A stretch of 62,507 nt of DNA from Microbulbifer halophilus (GTDB taxonomy: Bacteria; Pseudomonadota; Gammaproteobacteria; Pseudomonadales; Cellvibrionaceae), in contig NZ_JAPIVK010000025.1 in the NCBI RefSeq assembly GCF_026183675.1, forward strand, positions 1-62,507, given 5' to 3'. The translations under genes were made by a program, and so were the position numbers. This document shows positions 9,266 through 18,376 of this stretch, piece after piece; positions within the stretch are counted from its first letter, which is position 1, and every line of letters begins with the position of its first letter. Under the pieces are notes generated by a model that saw only the letters and a list, made by a program, of their open reading frames with translations, was not told the origin of the DNA and made no database searches.

Positions 9266-12200
9266 ATGTCTTATGTCACCGAAATCAAGGTCGTTGGGCT
9301 TGATACATCAGACTGGCAGAGCGCGCATCCCGGAAGTGGCTGGTGGGTCGTAAGGAACGCTGCTGGTGCTCAAAACTTTAACGCGGGCAATCACGGCAAA
9401 TACATTTACATTTATTACCGTTGGGAAAACAGCAGTTCGGGGCTGACGGGGCTCCGTATGATTATAGGTGAGCACACGCCCACACCGGAGGGGTGGCAAA
9501 TAATACCCCAGAATCTAAACGAAGGAACCAAGGGGGAGCCCATATATCTATGCTATCAACGTGCTACAGACGTCTCTGAAATCACCAGCCTTAAAGCTCC
9601 CAGAATCACTGACCTTAAAGCCGGCAAAAGTAATGAAACGGTTACAGAAGTAAAGGCCAGCCTCTCTGACTTTCATATGATTGGCCAAGACACAAACCAG
9701 GGCGCTGGCGGTAAGATCGTCTATCTAGGATATGCGCTTGGCGACGACGCACCCTCTTACGTCACCGAAGTGGCGGTGGGCGTGATTCCCCCTTATCACA
9801 AGCCTACTGAGGGGTTTCCCACCAGAGATGATTGGCATGTCGTACGGGACAACAAAGGCCAGTGGTTCCAAGACTTCAATACGGGCGTCTACACCGGCGT
9901 AACGATTTGCATTTATTATCTTTTGGGAACCACCGGCCCGGGCGTGAGCGGGCTTCAGATGATTATAGGCGACGCGCCCACACCGGAGGGGTGGCAAAAA
10001 ATATCCAAGAATCTGAACGAAGGGACCAAAGGGACGCCCATATATCTATGTTACAAAATTACTCATGATGGCCCTAGAATCACTGACCTTAAAGGCGGTG
10101 AAGGTGTCACGGCCGAACAGGCAAAGGCTGGTCTCTCTGGCTTTTGTATAATTGACCAAAACACAAACGAGGGCGCCGGCGGTAAATTCGTTTATCTTGG
10201 GTACACGTTGAGTCTTTCCAAAAATAGCGCGACTGGCGATAAGTTGGAGGCTATTGAGTTTCTCCATGGAACAGTTCCTGAGGCATCAATTCCCCAGGGC
10301 ATCGCTATTGCTCCTGATGGCACCGCGTGGATCGCAGACGGGGCATCCGAAGTCTACCTAAAAAGCACAGGGAATGACCAACCGGAGCACAAATTTCGCG
10401 CCGGCCGGCTCTTACAGGTGCCGCCGGGTCAATCCCAAGTCTACCCATATCGATTGGCCGGAGTCCCGCGGGGTCGCAATGATCCGAGGTTGAGAAATGT
10501 CGCGCTCGAGATAAATGACGATAACGCGCTCGAAGCGGTTTGGGTTAGCGACTACGGTGCGGGCTATGTTTATCGCCTCGACCCAAAAACTACTACCCTG
10601 GATACCGTCGATCTTGGCGAGAAATCCAAACCAATTGGTATCGCCTGGGATCAATGGAGAAAACTTATTTGGGTGGCGGACGAAGCTGGGCAGCTGGTCG
10701 CCGTTGACCCCGAAACAAGCGCGGAAGATCAGGAGTTGACACAATCTCGCCCGAATGCACGAATCACCCAGGTGGCCGTTACGGAGGCGGGGATCTGGTT
10801 TACGGAAGCTGGAACGGGCAAAGTCTGCGTCTTGCCTATATATACAGGCAACAACAAAGACCAAACTGCTATTGACGAGGTCGTAGAAATTGTTCTCACG
10901 CCTGATAATCCCAAAAATAGCTCACCTCTTGGGCTTGCAGTTGACGGCGACCGTTTGTGGATTACGGAATATAAACGGGGAGAGTTGTGGATCATTGATG
11001 ATGTCACGGATCCCGATCTTATTCGCGAAGATCCTTCTCTGTTGCACCGAGTCACGAGTTTTGGTTCGAAAGGTCATCCGACCGATTTTGTGGTGGACGC
11101 AGTTGGATATTTCTGGATCAACCTTTTGAGTGATGAGGGAAAAATCTTTGCGCTTCAGCTCACAAGTGCAGGCCAATTCGTCGATAAATACGATCTTGGA
11201 GAGAGTCATCATCCTCTGGGAGGGATCGCTTTCGATGCTAATATGGATCGAATTTGGATTTCTGATGCGTCGCCCAGTAGTCGCGTCTTAGTTCTAACGC
11301 CAATCGATCGAATTGAGCCCGCTGCAGAGGACGTGATCACGATTGCCGCAAGTACTGAATCTGGAACGGCTGCTGCAGGTGAACTGTTTTCTGAGTTCGC
11401 GGTTGCGGTCATAGAAAACGATCGGCCGGTCGAGCGACACATTACTCTGTTCATCGAGTCATCAGACAAGGCCTTCTTCCAGAATAGCCCGGACGAGGAT
11501 GATCAGAAATATATCATTGTAAAAACGGACCCAGGAGCGGGTGACGTTGCCGTAAGGACCCTACAAGCGAGGGCCGGTGCAGAAAAAGGCGACCAGTTTA
11601 CCATCAAGGCCACGACACGGGGCTTCATACCCGCGCAAGCCCAACCTATTTTCACCGGAACTATCGCTGGAATCTCGATTACGGCAAGCAGAAAAACCGG
11701 AACGGCTGCTCCAGGTGAGCTGTTTGGAGAATTTACGGTTACAGTTGCGGGAGGCGGAAAGTCTTTAGTAGCGAGAGACGTTACTCTGACTATCGAACCG
11801 TCAAACAAGGCTACGTTTGAAGGAAATAAAAGCAGTATTACCGTTAAGACGGGCGCGGATGGAACAGCGGTCGTAAAGGCACTACGGGCGGCAACAGATA
11901 CTGCCAAAGACGATACCTTTGAAATCAAAGCGACGACGAGAGGCCTGAAGGATCCCGTCCCCGTCTACACCGGCGTTATTGGCGAACGCCATGTCGTTGA
12001 GAAAGCCATCACCGGGATTACCACGATAAAGGACGAGACGGAGGTTGCCGTGTTTGGGGCGGACTTCCACAGGCCTCTTCAGGTCAAGCTGGAAGGGCCT
12101 GGGGCCCCCGGCGCCAAGGTGGTTTTCAAGATTATAGACGGAAGCGACAAGGCGGTCTTCAAAGAAAACGAGCAAGGTGGTAGCGAACATACCGCGACTG

Positions 12201-12712
12201 CCGATAAGAACACCGCAATCGCCGGCGCCGTTCTGAAAGCCCGCAATATCCCCGGAAAGGTTGTGGTCGCAGCCTATCCCGCCACTCACGAGTCAATGGT
12301 AAAAAAGTTCGCAGAGCGGAGAGTCGTGCCTGTTCCGGATACGATGGTTTCGACAAGCGGGGAAATGGTCATAGCTGCCGGCGAAGAATCCGAACTGTAC
12401 ACCATCAAGGTAACCGGCAATTATCAAGGCCATGGGGTTCCGGTGCCGAACGCGGAGGTTCGGGTGCGTATCGTCAAGGTAAGTCCGGGGGCGACGGGCG
12501 TGCATTTCGCAAGAAAGGGCGAGAGCGACGTCAATCGACTGGAGGTTCTCATTCAAACCAACGAGCAGGGAGAGGCCTCAATCGGAGATGGAGCGGAGTG
12601 GTATGTTCTAAGCCCAACGCCCGGGCGTGTGAATGTGCATTTTGATATCACTCAGCCCGCCAGCTCGAAGCCGGTGGAGCTGCGGCTTACGCCCACCGTA
12701 ATGAGAGCTTAG
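9266..12712 (+). CDS. MABP-like + Vgb-type beta-propeller + Ig-like repeat protein
   Basis: A 1148-residue multidomain protein with no signal peptide, transmembrane segment or catalytic motif seen. Residues 1-155 and 166-318 are two copies of a three-strand-group module with PTPEGWQKISKNLNEGTKG, PIYLCY and TNEGAGGKFVYLGY. These are hallmarks of the MABP beta-prism domain known from MVB12/DENN proteins and some bacterial pore-forming toxins. Residues ~325-690 form a propeller of Vgb/NHL type (VWVSDYGAGYVYRLDP, IWVADEAGQLVAVDP, IWFTEAGTGKVCVLP, IWISDASPSSRVLVL). Residues ~690-980 carry Ig-like (Big_1-type) modules (TAAPGELFGEFTVTV, ATFEGNKSSITVKT). The last ~170 residues are a C-terminal module shared with the next paralogues. 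It is first in a same-strand series. A role in binding or surface/interaction functions is inferred only. Confidence 0.8.
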   Translation: MSYVTEIKVVGLDTSDWQSAHPGSGWWVVRNAAGAQNFNAGNHGKYIYIYYRWENSSSGLTGLRMIIGEHTPTPEGWQIIPQNLNEGTKGEPIYLCYQRATDVSEITSLKAPRITDLKAGKSNETVTEVKASLSDFHMIGQDTNQGAGGKIVYLGYALGDDAPSYVTEVAVGVIPPYHKPTEGFPTRDDWHVVRDNKGQWFQDFNTGVYTGVTICIYYLLGTTGPGVSGLQMIIGDAPTPEGWQKISKNLNEGTKGTPIYLCYKITHDGPRITDLKGGEGVTAEQAKAGLSGFCIIDQNTNEGAGGKFVYLGYTLSLSKNSATGDKLEAIEFLHGTVPEASIPQGIAIAPDGTAWIADGASEVYLKSTGNDQPEHKFRAGRLLQVPPGQSQVYPYRLAGVPRGRNDPRLRNVALEINDDNALEAVWVSDYGAGYVYRLDPKTTTLDTVDLGEKSKPIGIAWDQWRKLIWVADEAGQLVAVDPETSAEDQELTQSRPNARITQVAVTEAGIWFTEAGTGKVCVLPIYTGNNKDQTAIDEVVEIVLTPDNPKNSSPLGLAVDGDRLWITEYKRGELWIIDDVTDPDLIREDPSLLHRVTSFGSKGHPTDFVVDAVGYFWINLLSDEGKIFALQLTSAGQFVDKYDLGESHHPLGGIAFDANMDRIWISDASPSSRVLVLTPIDRIEPAAEDVITIAASTESGTAAAGELFSEFAVAVIENDRPVERHITLFIESSDKAFFQNSPDEDDQKYIIVKTDPGAGDVAVRTLQARAGAEKGDQFTIKATTRGFIPAQAQPIFTGTIAGISITASRKTGTAAPGELFGEFTVTVAGGGKSLVARDVTLTIEPSNKATFEGNKSSITVKTGADGTAVVKALRAATDTAKDDTFEIKATTRGLKDPVPVYTGVIGERHVVEKAITGITTIKDETEVAVFGADFHRPLQVKLEGPGAPGAKVVFKIIDGSDKAVFKENEQGGSEHTATADKNTAIAGAVLKARNIPGKVVVAAYPATHESMVKKFAERRVVPVPDTMVSTSGEMVIAAGEESELYTIKVTGNYQGHGVPVPNAEVRVRIVKVSPGATGVHFARKGESDVNRLEVLIQTNEQGEASIGDGAEWYVLSPTPGRVNVHFDITQPASSKPVELRLTPTVMRA

Positions 12713-12752
12713 CCCCTCCGTTGAGCCATAGCACCATAAAGGGAGACAGCCC

Positions 12753-15700
12753 ATGACAGACAAGGTGAAGTCCGGCTCTACTGGCGAAGTCCCGATTTCT
12801 ATCACCTCAGACAGGAAATACCAAGTTGTGGCCCCAGGGGAATGTTTCAGCCCGATTACGCTCACAGTCAGTAAGGATGGAAAGCCTGTTAAGGAAGGAA
12901 TAGAGGTCACTTTGTCCGTAGTTCCTCAGGGACACGCCTGGTTCAGAGACGGCCAAAGTATCAACAAGGTCAGAACGAACGCAAGCGGTCAGATCGTCAT
13001 CGAGAGATTGAAAGCTGCGGCAAACCTGCGCCTACACGATAGCTTTGAAGTCATGGCTAAGACGAGTGGTCTCGATACGCCAGTACCCGTATTTAAGGGC
13101 GAGGCTCCTCCCATGGCTACCAGTTTTTATGCGATCGATGACAAGGAGGAGGCCGTTGTCGTCGAACAATTGTTTCAGAATAAACTTCGGGTCAAGGTTG
13201 AAGGGATTGGTGCGATTGTCGGAAGCGATGTAATTTTCTCTATTGAAGCGGGAAATCGGAGCGCGTTTTTCGTAGAGAGAAAGAACGAAACTAAAAAGGA
13301 CATATACTATGCGAAGGTTGGCAATGACGGTATCGCCGAGGCTCACCTGCAGGCCCTCGACGTTCCCGGAACGGTAAAAGTGGAAGCCAATGTGCCCAAC
13401 GGGTTAAATCCTTCAGGGCACCCCATTACCTTCAAGGATCGAGAGGTCAAACCTGCCCCCAAGGTTAGCGGTATTCAGAAGATCGCTGACACGGGGGAGG
13501 CTGTTTTCACCGGGCAGGCGTTTGCGAATAAGCTTCAAGTCAAGGTGGAGGGGAGCGGGATTGGCGGTACCAAGGTAAAATTCAAGATTACAGCGGGAAA
13601 TTACAGTGCGTTTTTTATAGAAAGCAAGGGCGAAACTCACAAGGACGAGTATCTCGTATCGATAGACGATAGCGGTATCGCCGGGGTGCACCTGCAAGCC
13701 CTTGCCGTCCCTGGAACGGTGACGGTACAAGCCTGGTCGCTCATTGATCCCTCTCCCGTAAAGACGGTCACCTTTCAGGACCGAGAGGTCAAGCCTGTCC
13801 CCACCCTGGATATCAAACTGCCCGCGGGCGCAAGGCCCGATGGCGTCGCCGTTGCTCGCGATGGCACCGCGTGGGTTGCGGGCCGGGTCGGGGATGCCGG
13901 GGCGGTTTTTTGCATTGCACCTGGTGAGGACAGCAAGCCCCTCTCCTATACACTGCCTGCCGGCGTCCCTCCGGCTCGCGGACACCAGCATCCATCCCAT
14001 ATCGCGCTCGAGATAAAGCAAGATGGAGGTGTCGCAGCGGTCTGGGTCAGTGATGTCCGCACAGGCTTCGTCTATCGACTGGTGCCCGGAGACGCGGACG
14101 GCCACAAGGCCGATAAGATCGATCTCGGCGCAGGCTCCGTATTGCGCGGTATCGCCTGGGACGAAAAGCGCAAACTTGTCTGGGTTGCAGACGAACGTGG
14201 GCGCTTGCTCGCGATCGATACGGAGAAAAAAGCGGAAAACAAAGGCCTTGCGGCGTCTCATCCCTCCTCCGGAATTTCCGATGTGGCGGTTGCCGGAGAC
14301 AGAGTCTGGTTCACCGAGTATGCGGCCGGACAGGTCTGCTTCCTCGACGCAAGCAAAAAGGCCGATGCCGCTGACAGAATCAAGGCGTTCGACTTCAAGA
14401 TAACCACTAAGGATGAAGTTGGTAACACACTGCCCACGAGCTATCCCTCTGGACTTGCGGTTGCCGGTGATCGTATATGGATCGTCACCGGGTTTGCCGA
14501 TTCGGCTGAGGGGAGTTTATGGGCTATTGATACAATAGCCAGCGATCCCATAACACCGCTGCAGCATGTCACGGATTTTGGCAAGAACACGCAACCAAGC
14601 GACATCGCAGTCGACGAGGTCGGGTATCTCTGGGTCACTCTGTCCGGCACGCATAAGTTGGTTCAACTGGCAGATACCGGCCTGTATGTCGACCAATATG
14701 ATCTCGGTGAACAGGGCGTGCCGACCGCCATTGCCTGTACTCATGGCCTTCAGGATCAAATCTGGATTTGCGATGCGCAGAAAGATAACCCGCGGGTCGT
14801 TCGTCTAACACCAATCGATCAAATCCTGCCTGCCTCAGAAGGGAAAGTTCATATTTCGGGGCAGCCGGAGTGGGGATTCGTTGCCCAGGGTCAGCCGCTC
14901 CAGGCGTTGACAGTCAAAGTCGCGGACGACCGCGGCAAACCGCTCGAAAGACACGTCATCCTGAATGTCGATCCGGTGGAAACGGCCTCGTTTGGGGGGA
15001 AGAACTACACCGTTGTGAAAACGGACAAAGCCACCGGTCAGGCTACCGTAAAGAGTCTTCTGAAAGTGGCGGCCGGCGCGGCCAAGGGGGATAAGTTTAC
15101 GGTCCACGCCGAGACGCGTGGCACGCCGCGAAACACCAGTGGCAAGCCCCTCGTCTATGAAGGTTTCGTTGGCGAGCCGATTACTGAAGTCCGCCTGGTA
15201 AACGACAAGCCGGAAACCGTCGCCCTTGGAACAAATTTTCAGAACCTGGAGGCGCAACTGGTTGGGCCCGGGGGAGCGAACGCCGATGTGATATTCAAAA
15301 TTGAAAAGGGCGCTAGGAGCGCGGCTTTCACGCAGGCCAAAGGGACGAGCGAATACAGTACCAAGGCCGGTCAGGACGGCATAGCGCGGGCCGGCCTGCA
15401 TGCTCTCGACCAGGCTGGCGACGTGAGTGTCAGCGTCCGTCCAAAGGTGGTGGGTGACCGCCTGAGCGCAAGATTCGAGCCCCGACACGTCGTGCCCATC
15501 CCTGACAAGATCGAGGGAGACAAGACGATGCGTATCCCCGTGGGCGAGCCTTCACAGCTGTACACCATTAAAGTTGTCGCGGGCGGGATTCCTGTACCCA
15601 ATGTGGTGGTTCAGGTTTTTATTCGCCCCGTAGCTGCGGAGGCAGCGGGTGTGCATTTCAAGCAAAAGGGCAAGCTCGACAACCCCGATCTCAAGGAAGT

Positions 15701-15875
15701 CCGCATCCGGACCGACGGGAATGGGCAGGCTTCGATCGGAGATGGAGCAGAGTGGTTTATTTTGTGCCCGAATCCGGGGCACGTAAACGTCCGCTTCGAG
15801 GTTATCGAGCCCGTCAGCGCGACTCAGGCGAGCTTGGAGTTTAGCGCCAACGTTGAGCGGGAGGCGGTGGTATGA
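12753..15875 (+). CDS. Ig-like + Vgb-type beta-propeller paralogue
   Basis: A 1040-residue paralogue of the neighbouring proteins with a different module order. An Ig-like module comes first (about residues 10-115: VVAPGECFSPITLTVSKDGK). Two copies of the shared C-terminal-type module follow (about 125-345, each with FQNKLRVKVEG- or FANKLQVKVEG-like text and a DREVKP linker). The propeller spans about 350-690 (VWVSDVRTGFVYRLVPGDAD, VWVADERGRLLAIDTEKK, VWFTEYAAGQVCFLD). Another Ig module and the C-terminal module (GVHFKQKGKLDNPDLKEVRI, ASIGDGAEWFILCPNPGHVN) complete it. It begins 40 bp after the previous gene behind an AAGGGAGA ribosome binding site. No signal peptide. Function unknown; binding to carbohydrate or protein partners is a guess from the folds. 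Confidence 0.8.
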   Translation: MTDKVKSGSTGEVPISITSDRKYQVVAPGECFSPITLTVSKDGKPVKEGIEVTLSVVPQGHAWFRDGQSINKVRTNASGQIVIERLKAAANLRLHDSFEVMAKTSGLDTPVPVFKGEAPPMATSFYAIDDKEEAVVVEQLFQNKLRVKVEGIGAIVGSDVIFSIEAGNRSAFFVERKNETKKDIYYAKVGNDGIAEAHLQALDVPGTVKVEANVPNGLNPSGHPITFKDREVKPAPKVSGIQKIADTGEAVFTGQAFANKLQVKVEGSGIGGTKVKFKITAGNYSAFFIESKGETHKDEYLVSIDDSGIAGVHLQALAVPGTVTVQAWSLIDPSPVKTVTFQDREVKPVPTLDIKLPAGARPDGVAVARDGTAWVAGRVGDAGAVFCIAPGEDSKPLSYTLPAGVPPARGHQHPSHIALEIKQDGGVAAVWVSDVRTGFVYRLVPGDADGHKADKIDLGAGSVLRGIAWDEKRKLVWVADERGRLLAIDTEKKAENKGLAASHPSSGISDVAVAGDRVWFTEYAAGQVCFLDASKKADAADRIKAFDFKITTKDEVGNTLPTSYPSGLAVAGDRIWIVTGFADSAEGSLWAIDTIASDPITPLQHVTDFGKNTQPSDIAVDEVGYLWVTLSGTHKLVQLADTGLYVDQYDLGEQGVPTAIACTHGLQDQIWICDAQKDNPRVVRLTPIDQILPASEGKVHISGQPEWGFVAQGQPLQALTVKVADDRGKPLERHVILNVDPVETASFGGKNYTVVKTDKATGQATVKSLLKVAAGAAKGDKFTVHAETRGTPRNTSGKPLVYEGFVGEPITEVRLVNDKPETVALGTNFQNLEAQLVGPGGANADVIFKIEKGARSAAFTQAKGTSEYSTKAGQDGIARAGLHALDQAGDVSVSVRPKVVGDRLSARFEPRHVVPIPDKIEGDKTMRIPVGEPSQLYTIKVVAGGIPVPNVVVQVFIRPVAAEAAGVHFKQKGKLDNPDLKEVRIRTDGNGQASIGDGAEWFILCPNPGHVNVRFEVIEPVSATQASLEFSANVEREAVV

Positions 15876-15930
15876 CGGCTTCTAAAAGCGGGATTCGATC
15901 AAAACGATTCTGAGATAACCGAAGAAAGTG

Positions 15931-15952
15931 GTTACGCAAGCTGTTGCGTAAC
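15931..15952. other. 9-bp hairpin between paralogues
   Basis: GTTACGCAA and TTGCGTAAC form a perfect stem with a 4-nt loop in the 190-bp gap between two paralogues. No T-run follows, so it is not a standard terminator. It may modulate read-through or be an operator. Confidence 0.35.
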
Positions 15953-16065
15953 TGTTCCCGATGGCGTCTTCCGCCGATGGTGGAGCGCCTGACCCCGCTT
16001 CGATGCGTGAACCAGTCCTCCAGGACGGCGAAACCATCGAGGTAAACCATGTGAAGGAGAGAGCT

Positions 16066-18129
16066 ATGACTATGGAAAACAACATAGAGTCCGTTAAAAC
16101 TACGAACACGCGAACCAGCGGCGTAGCCATTGGACCAGACGGAGTCGCGTGGGTTGCAGGCAGGGATGCAGGGGTGGTGTATTCAATTGCGCCCGGTGCT
16201 CCCGACAAACCCGTTCCCTATAAATTGCCTACTGGCGGTGGTCGCGGAGCTGCGCAGCCCGCGCATATCGCTCTCGAGACAAAGGCCGGAGCGGTAACAG
16301 CGGTTTGGGTAAGCGATCAAAGCACGGGATTCGTCTATCGACTGGTGCCCGGAGACGCGGACGGCCACAAGGCCGAGAAGATCGATTTTGGTGAGGGCGC
16401 CAGATTGCGTGACATCGGCTGGAATGAAAAGGGCACGCATGTATGGGTTGCAGACGAAGACAAAGGGCTTCTTGCAATCGATTCGGCCAAGAAAACGATA
16501 GACACGAGTGTTGCAGCGCCTCAAGCTGCCGGCGTGACTCATTTGGCGGTTGCGGATAACGGGGTCTGGTTCACGGCCTATTCGGAAGGCAAGATCTGCT
16601 TCCTCGATGGAGGAAAGAAAGCCGCTGACAAAGACAGAATCAAGGAATTTCCCTTCGGCATGTTCATCGTTGACGGGGATAACAAACTGCCCAGCAGTTA
16701 CCCCACCGGGCTCGCCATTGCCGGTGATCGTGTGTGGGTTGTGGCGGGGTTGAGCGAATGTGGCTTGTGGTATGTGGATAATCGCAAGGATATGTCAAAA
16801 GCAAAGCTGAACCCCGCGACCAGCCTTGACAAGGGCTCCGAACCCACCGGCGTCGCGGTCGATGCGGCCGGCTACCTCTGGGTCACTATGCTGGCTGCCC
16901 GCAAGGTGCGTCAATTGACCGATACCGGCGTGATTGTTGTTCGGGACTATGATCTCGAAAGCAGTTTGCCCACCGGTATCGCCTACGACGCTCATCAGGA
17001 TCAGGTCTGGATTTGTGATACGAAGAAAGAGAACCAGAGGGCCCTTCGTCTAACGCCGATCGATCAAATAGAGGTGGCAAAAAACGGGCAGATCGATCTC
17101 AAGGGGACTCCGCCTGAGGGATTTGTTGCCCCCAATAAGTCGCTTGCCAGGTTGCAGGTTTCAGTTATGAACCGCGATGATCAAACGGCGCTCGAAAGAC
17201 ATCTTATTCTGACCATCGACCCGCCATCCGTGGCTTCGTTCGGGGGGGAGAACTACGCCGTCGTAAAGAGTGACGATATGTCGGGAAATATTGTCTTGCA
17301 GGATGCGCTGAAAGAAAAAATGCCGAAAGTAGCGGCCTCTGCAACAATAGGCACCCTGTTTCAAGTTCGGGCGACAACGCGCGGCCTTCAGAAGCCGGCC
17401 GGCATCTATACGGGGCGTGTTGGCGAAGAGATAACCGGCATCAAGCCGCTCCATGATCAGGAGGAAACTGTCGCCTATGGAACAGATTTCAAGAATCTCG
17501 AGGCTCAGGTGGAAGGGGCCGGATCTGCTCATGCCGAGGTGGTCTTCAGAATTGACACCGGAGCGGATTGCGCGGCTTTCACGCAAGGCCAGAGTGGGGC
17601 GGTCGAATATACCGCTAAGGCCGGCGCTGACGGCATCGCCAGGGCCGGCCTCTACGCCCTCGAAAAAGCTGGAGATGTGACTGTCAGTGTCTATCCAAAG
17701 ATACTGGGTGCCGGTGCAAAGCAGACGTTCAAAGCACGACATATTGTTCCCCGGCCGGATAGGATCGATGCGGGCCAGAGCATGGGTATCTATGTCGATC
17801 AGCCCTCGCAACACTTCCCCCTGACAGTTTATTCCGGTAAGACTCCGGTGCCCAATGTGGTGGTCCAGGTCATTGTTCGTCCCGTCGGTTCGGAGGCGAA
17901 AGGTGTGCATTTCGGTGAGAAGGGCGCGCCCGACGATCCCACTATGAAAGAAGTCCAAATCCGGACCGACCGGAATGGGCATGCCGCGATCGGGGCCGGA
18001 GCCGAGTACTTCATCATAAGCCCAAACCCGGGGCACGTGGACGTTCGCTTTGAGGTCATCCAGCCCGCCCGTTCGATGAAGGCGGTCTTGGATATTAATG
18101 CCAATGTTCAGAGAGAGATGGTGGTCTGA
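16066..18129 (+). CDS. Vgb-type beta-propeller + Ig-like paralogue
   Basis: A 687-residue family member. The frame is open further upstream, but the ATG at 16066 is chosen because AAGGAG lies seven bases before it and the N-terminus (MTMENNIESVK) then resembles the MDDN/MDNN starts of the paralogues. The propeller occupies about residues 15-350 (VAIGPDGVAWVAGRDAGVVY, VWVSDQSTGFVYRLVPGDAD, VWVADEDKGLLAID). It is followed by one Ig-like module (~360-465) and the shared C-terminal module (~475-687). From ~17440 to the end it is almost identical in DNA to the next paralogue, which points to recent duplication or gene conversion. No export signal seen. Role unknown. Confidence 0.8.
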   Translation: MTMENNIESVKTTNTRTSGVAIGPDGVAWVAGRDAGVVYSIAPGAPDKPVPYKLPTGGGRGAAQPAHIALETKAGAVTAVWVSDQSTGFVYRLVPGDADGHKAEKIDFGEGARLRDIGWNEKGTHVWVADEDKGLLAIDSAKKTIDTSVAAPQAAGVTHLAVADNGVWFTAYSEGKICFLDGGKKAADKDRIKEFPFGMFIVDGDNKLPSSYPTGLAIAGDRVWVVAGLSECGLWYVDNRKDMSKAKLNPATSLDKGSEPTGVAVDAAGYLWVTMLAARKVRQLTDTGVIVVRDYDLESSLPTGIAYDAHQDQVWICDTKKENQRALRLTPIDQIEVAKNGQIDLKGTPPEGFVAPNKSLARLQVSVMNRDDQTALERHLILTIDPPSVASFGGENYAVVKSDDMSGNIVLQDALKEKMPKVAASATIGTLFQVRATTRGLQKPAGIYTGRVGEEITGIKPLHDQEETVAYGTDFKNLEAQVEGAGSAHAEVVFRIDTGADCAAFTQGQSGAVEYTAKAGADGIARAGLYALEKAGDVTVSVYPKILGAGAKQTFKARHIVPRPDRIDAGQSMGIYVDQPSQHFPLTVYSGKTPVPNVVVQVIVRPVGSEAKGVHFGEKGAPDDPTMKEVQIRTDRNGHAAIGAGAEYFIISPNPGHVDVRFEVIQPARSMKAVLDINANVQREMVV

Positions 18130-18179
18130 TGGCTGCTCCAGATAGCGCAGTTGGTTCGGCCGTGTTGGTTGTTTGTTGA
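18129..18179 (+). CDS. short ORF overlapping the stop of the upstream paralogue
   Basis: ATG overlaps TGA of the preceding gene (TGATG arrangement) and encodes MAAPDSAVGSAVLVVC. A sister ORF at the same place after the next paralogue starts MVASASAVGSAALVVQ. The pair shows that the duplicated unit reaches ~50 bp past the stop codon. This copy is cut short by a stop and may be non-functional. Confidence 0.3.
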   Translation: MAAPDSAVGSAVLVVC

Positions 18180-18187
18180 AGCGCTCC

Positions 18188-18300
18188 GGGGCTGATTTGA
18201 TAGTTGGCTTGTAGCCCGGTGGAGATTCGATGTCGGGCAGGAATTTATTCCTGTCCGGCATCGAAGCACGATCCGGGATGCAGGGTGGAGAATCAGCCCC
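18188..18300. repeat. nested palindromic element between paralogues
   Basis: Outer 10-bp arms GGGGCTGATT (18188-18197) and AATCAGCCCC (18291-18300) enclose a 19-bp inner inverted repeat (18226-18244 with 18247-18265). Its two mismatches are both G-U compatible in RNA, and only 2 nt lie between the inner arms. The layout is like a small MITE or REP-type element, or a long RNA hairpin in the 247-bp gap before the next paralogue. Confidence 0.55.
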
Positions 18301-18376
18301 GTATTATGCTTTCGCTCCATCCGCGCGGCCAAGATCGGGTTTGTCGCGCGACTGGGCCCTCGAAGGGAACTGACTT

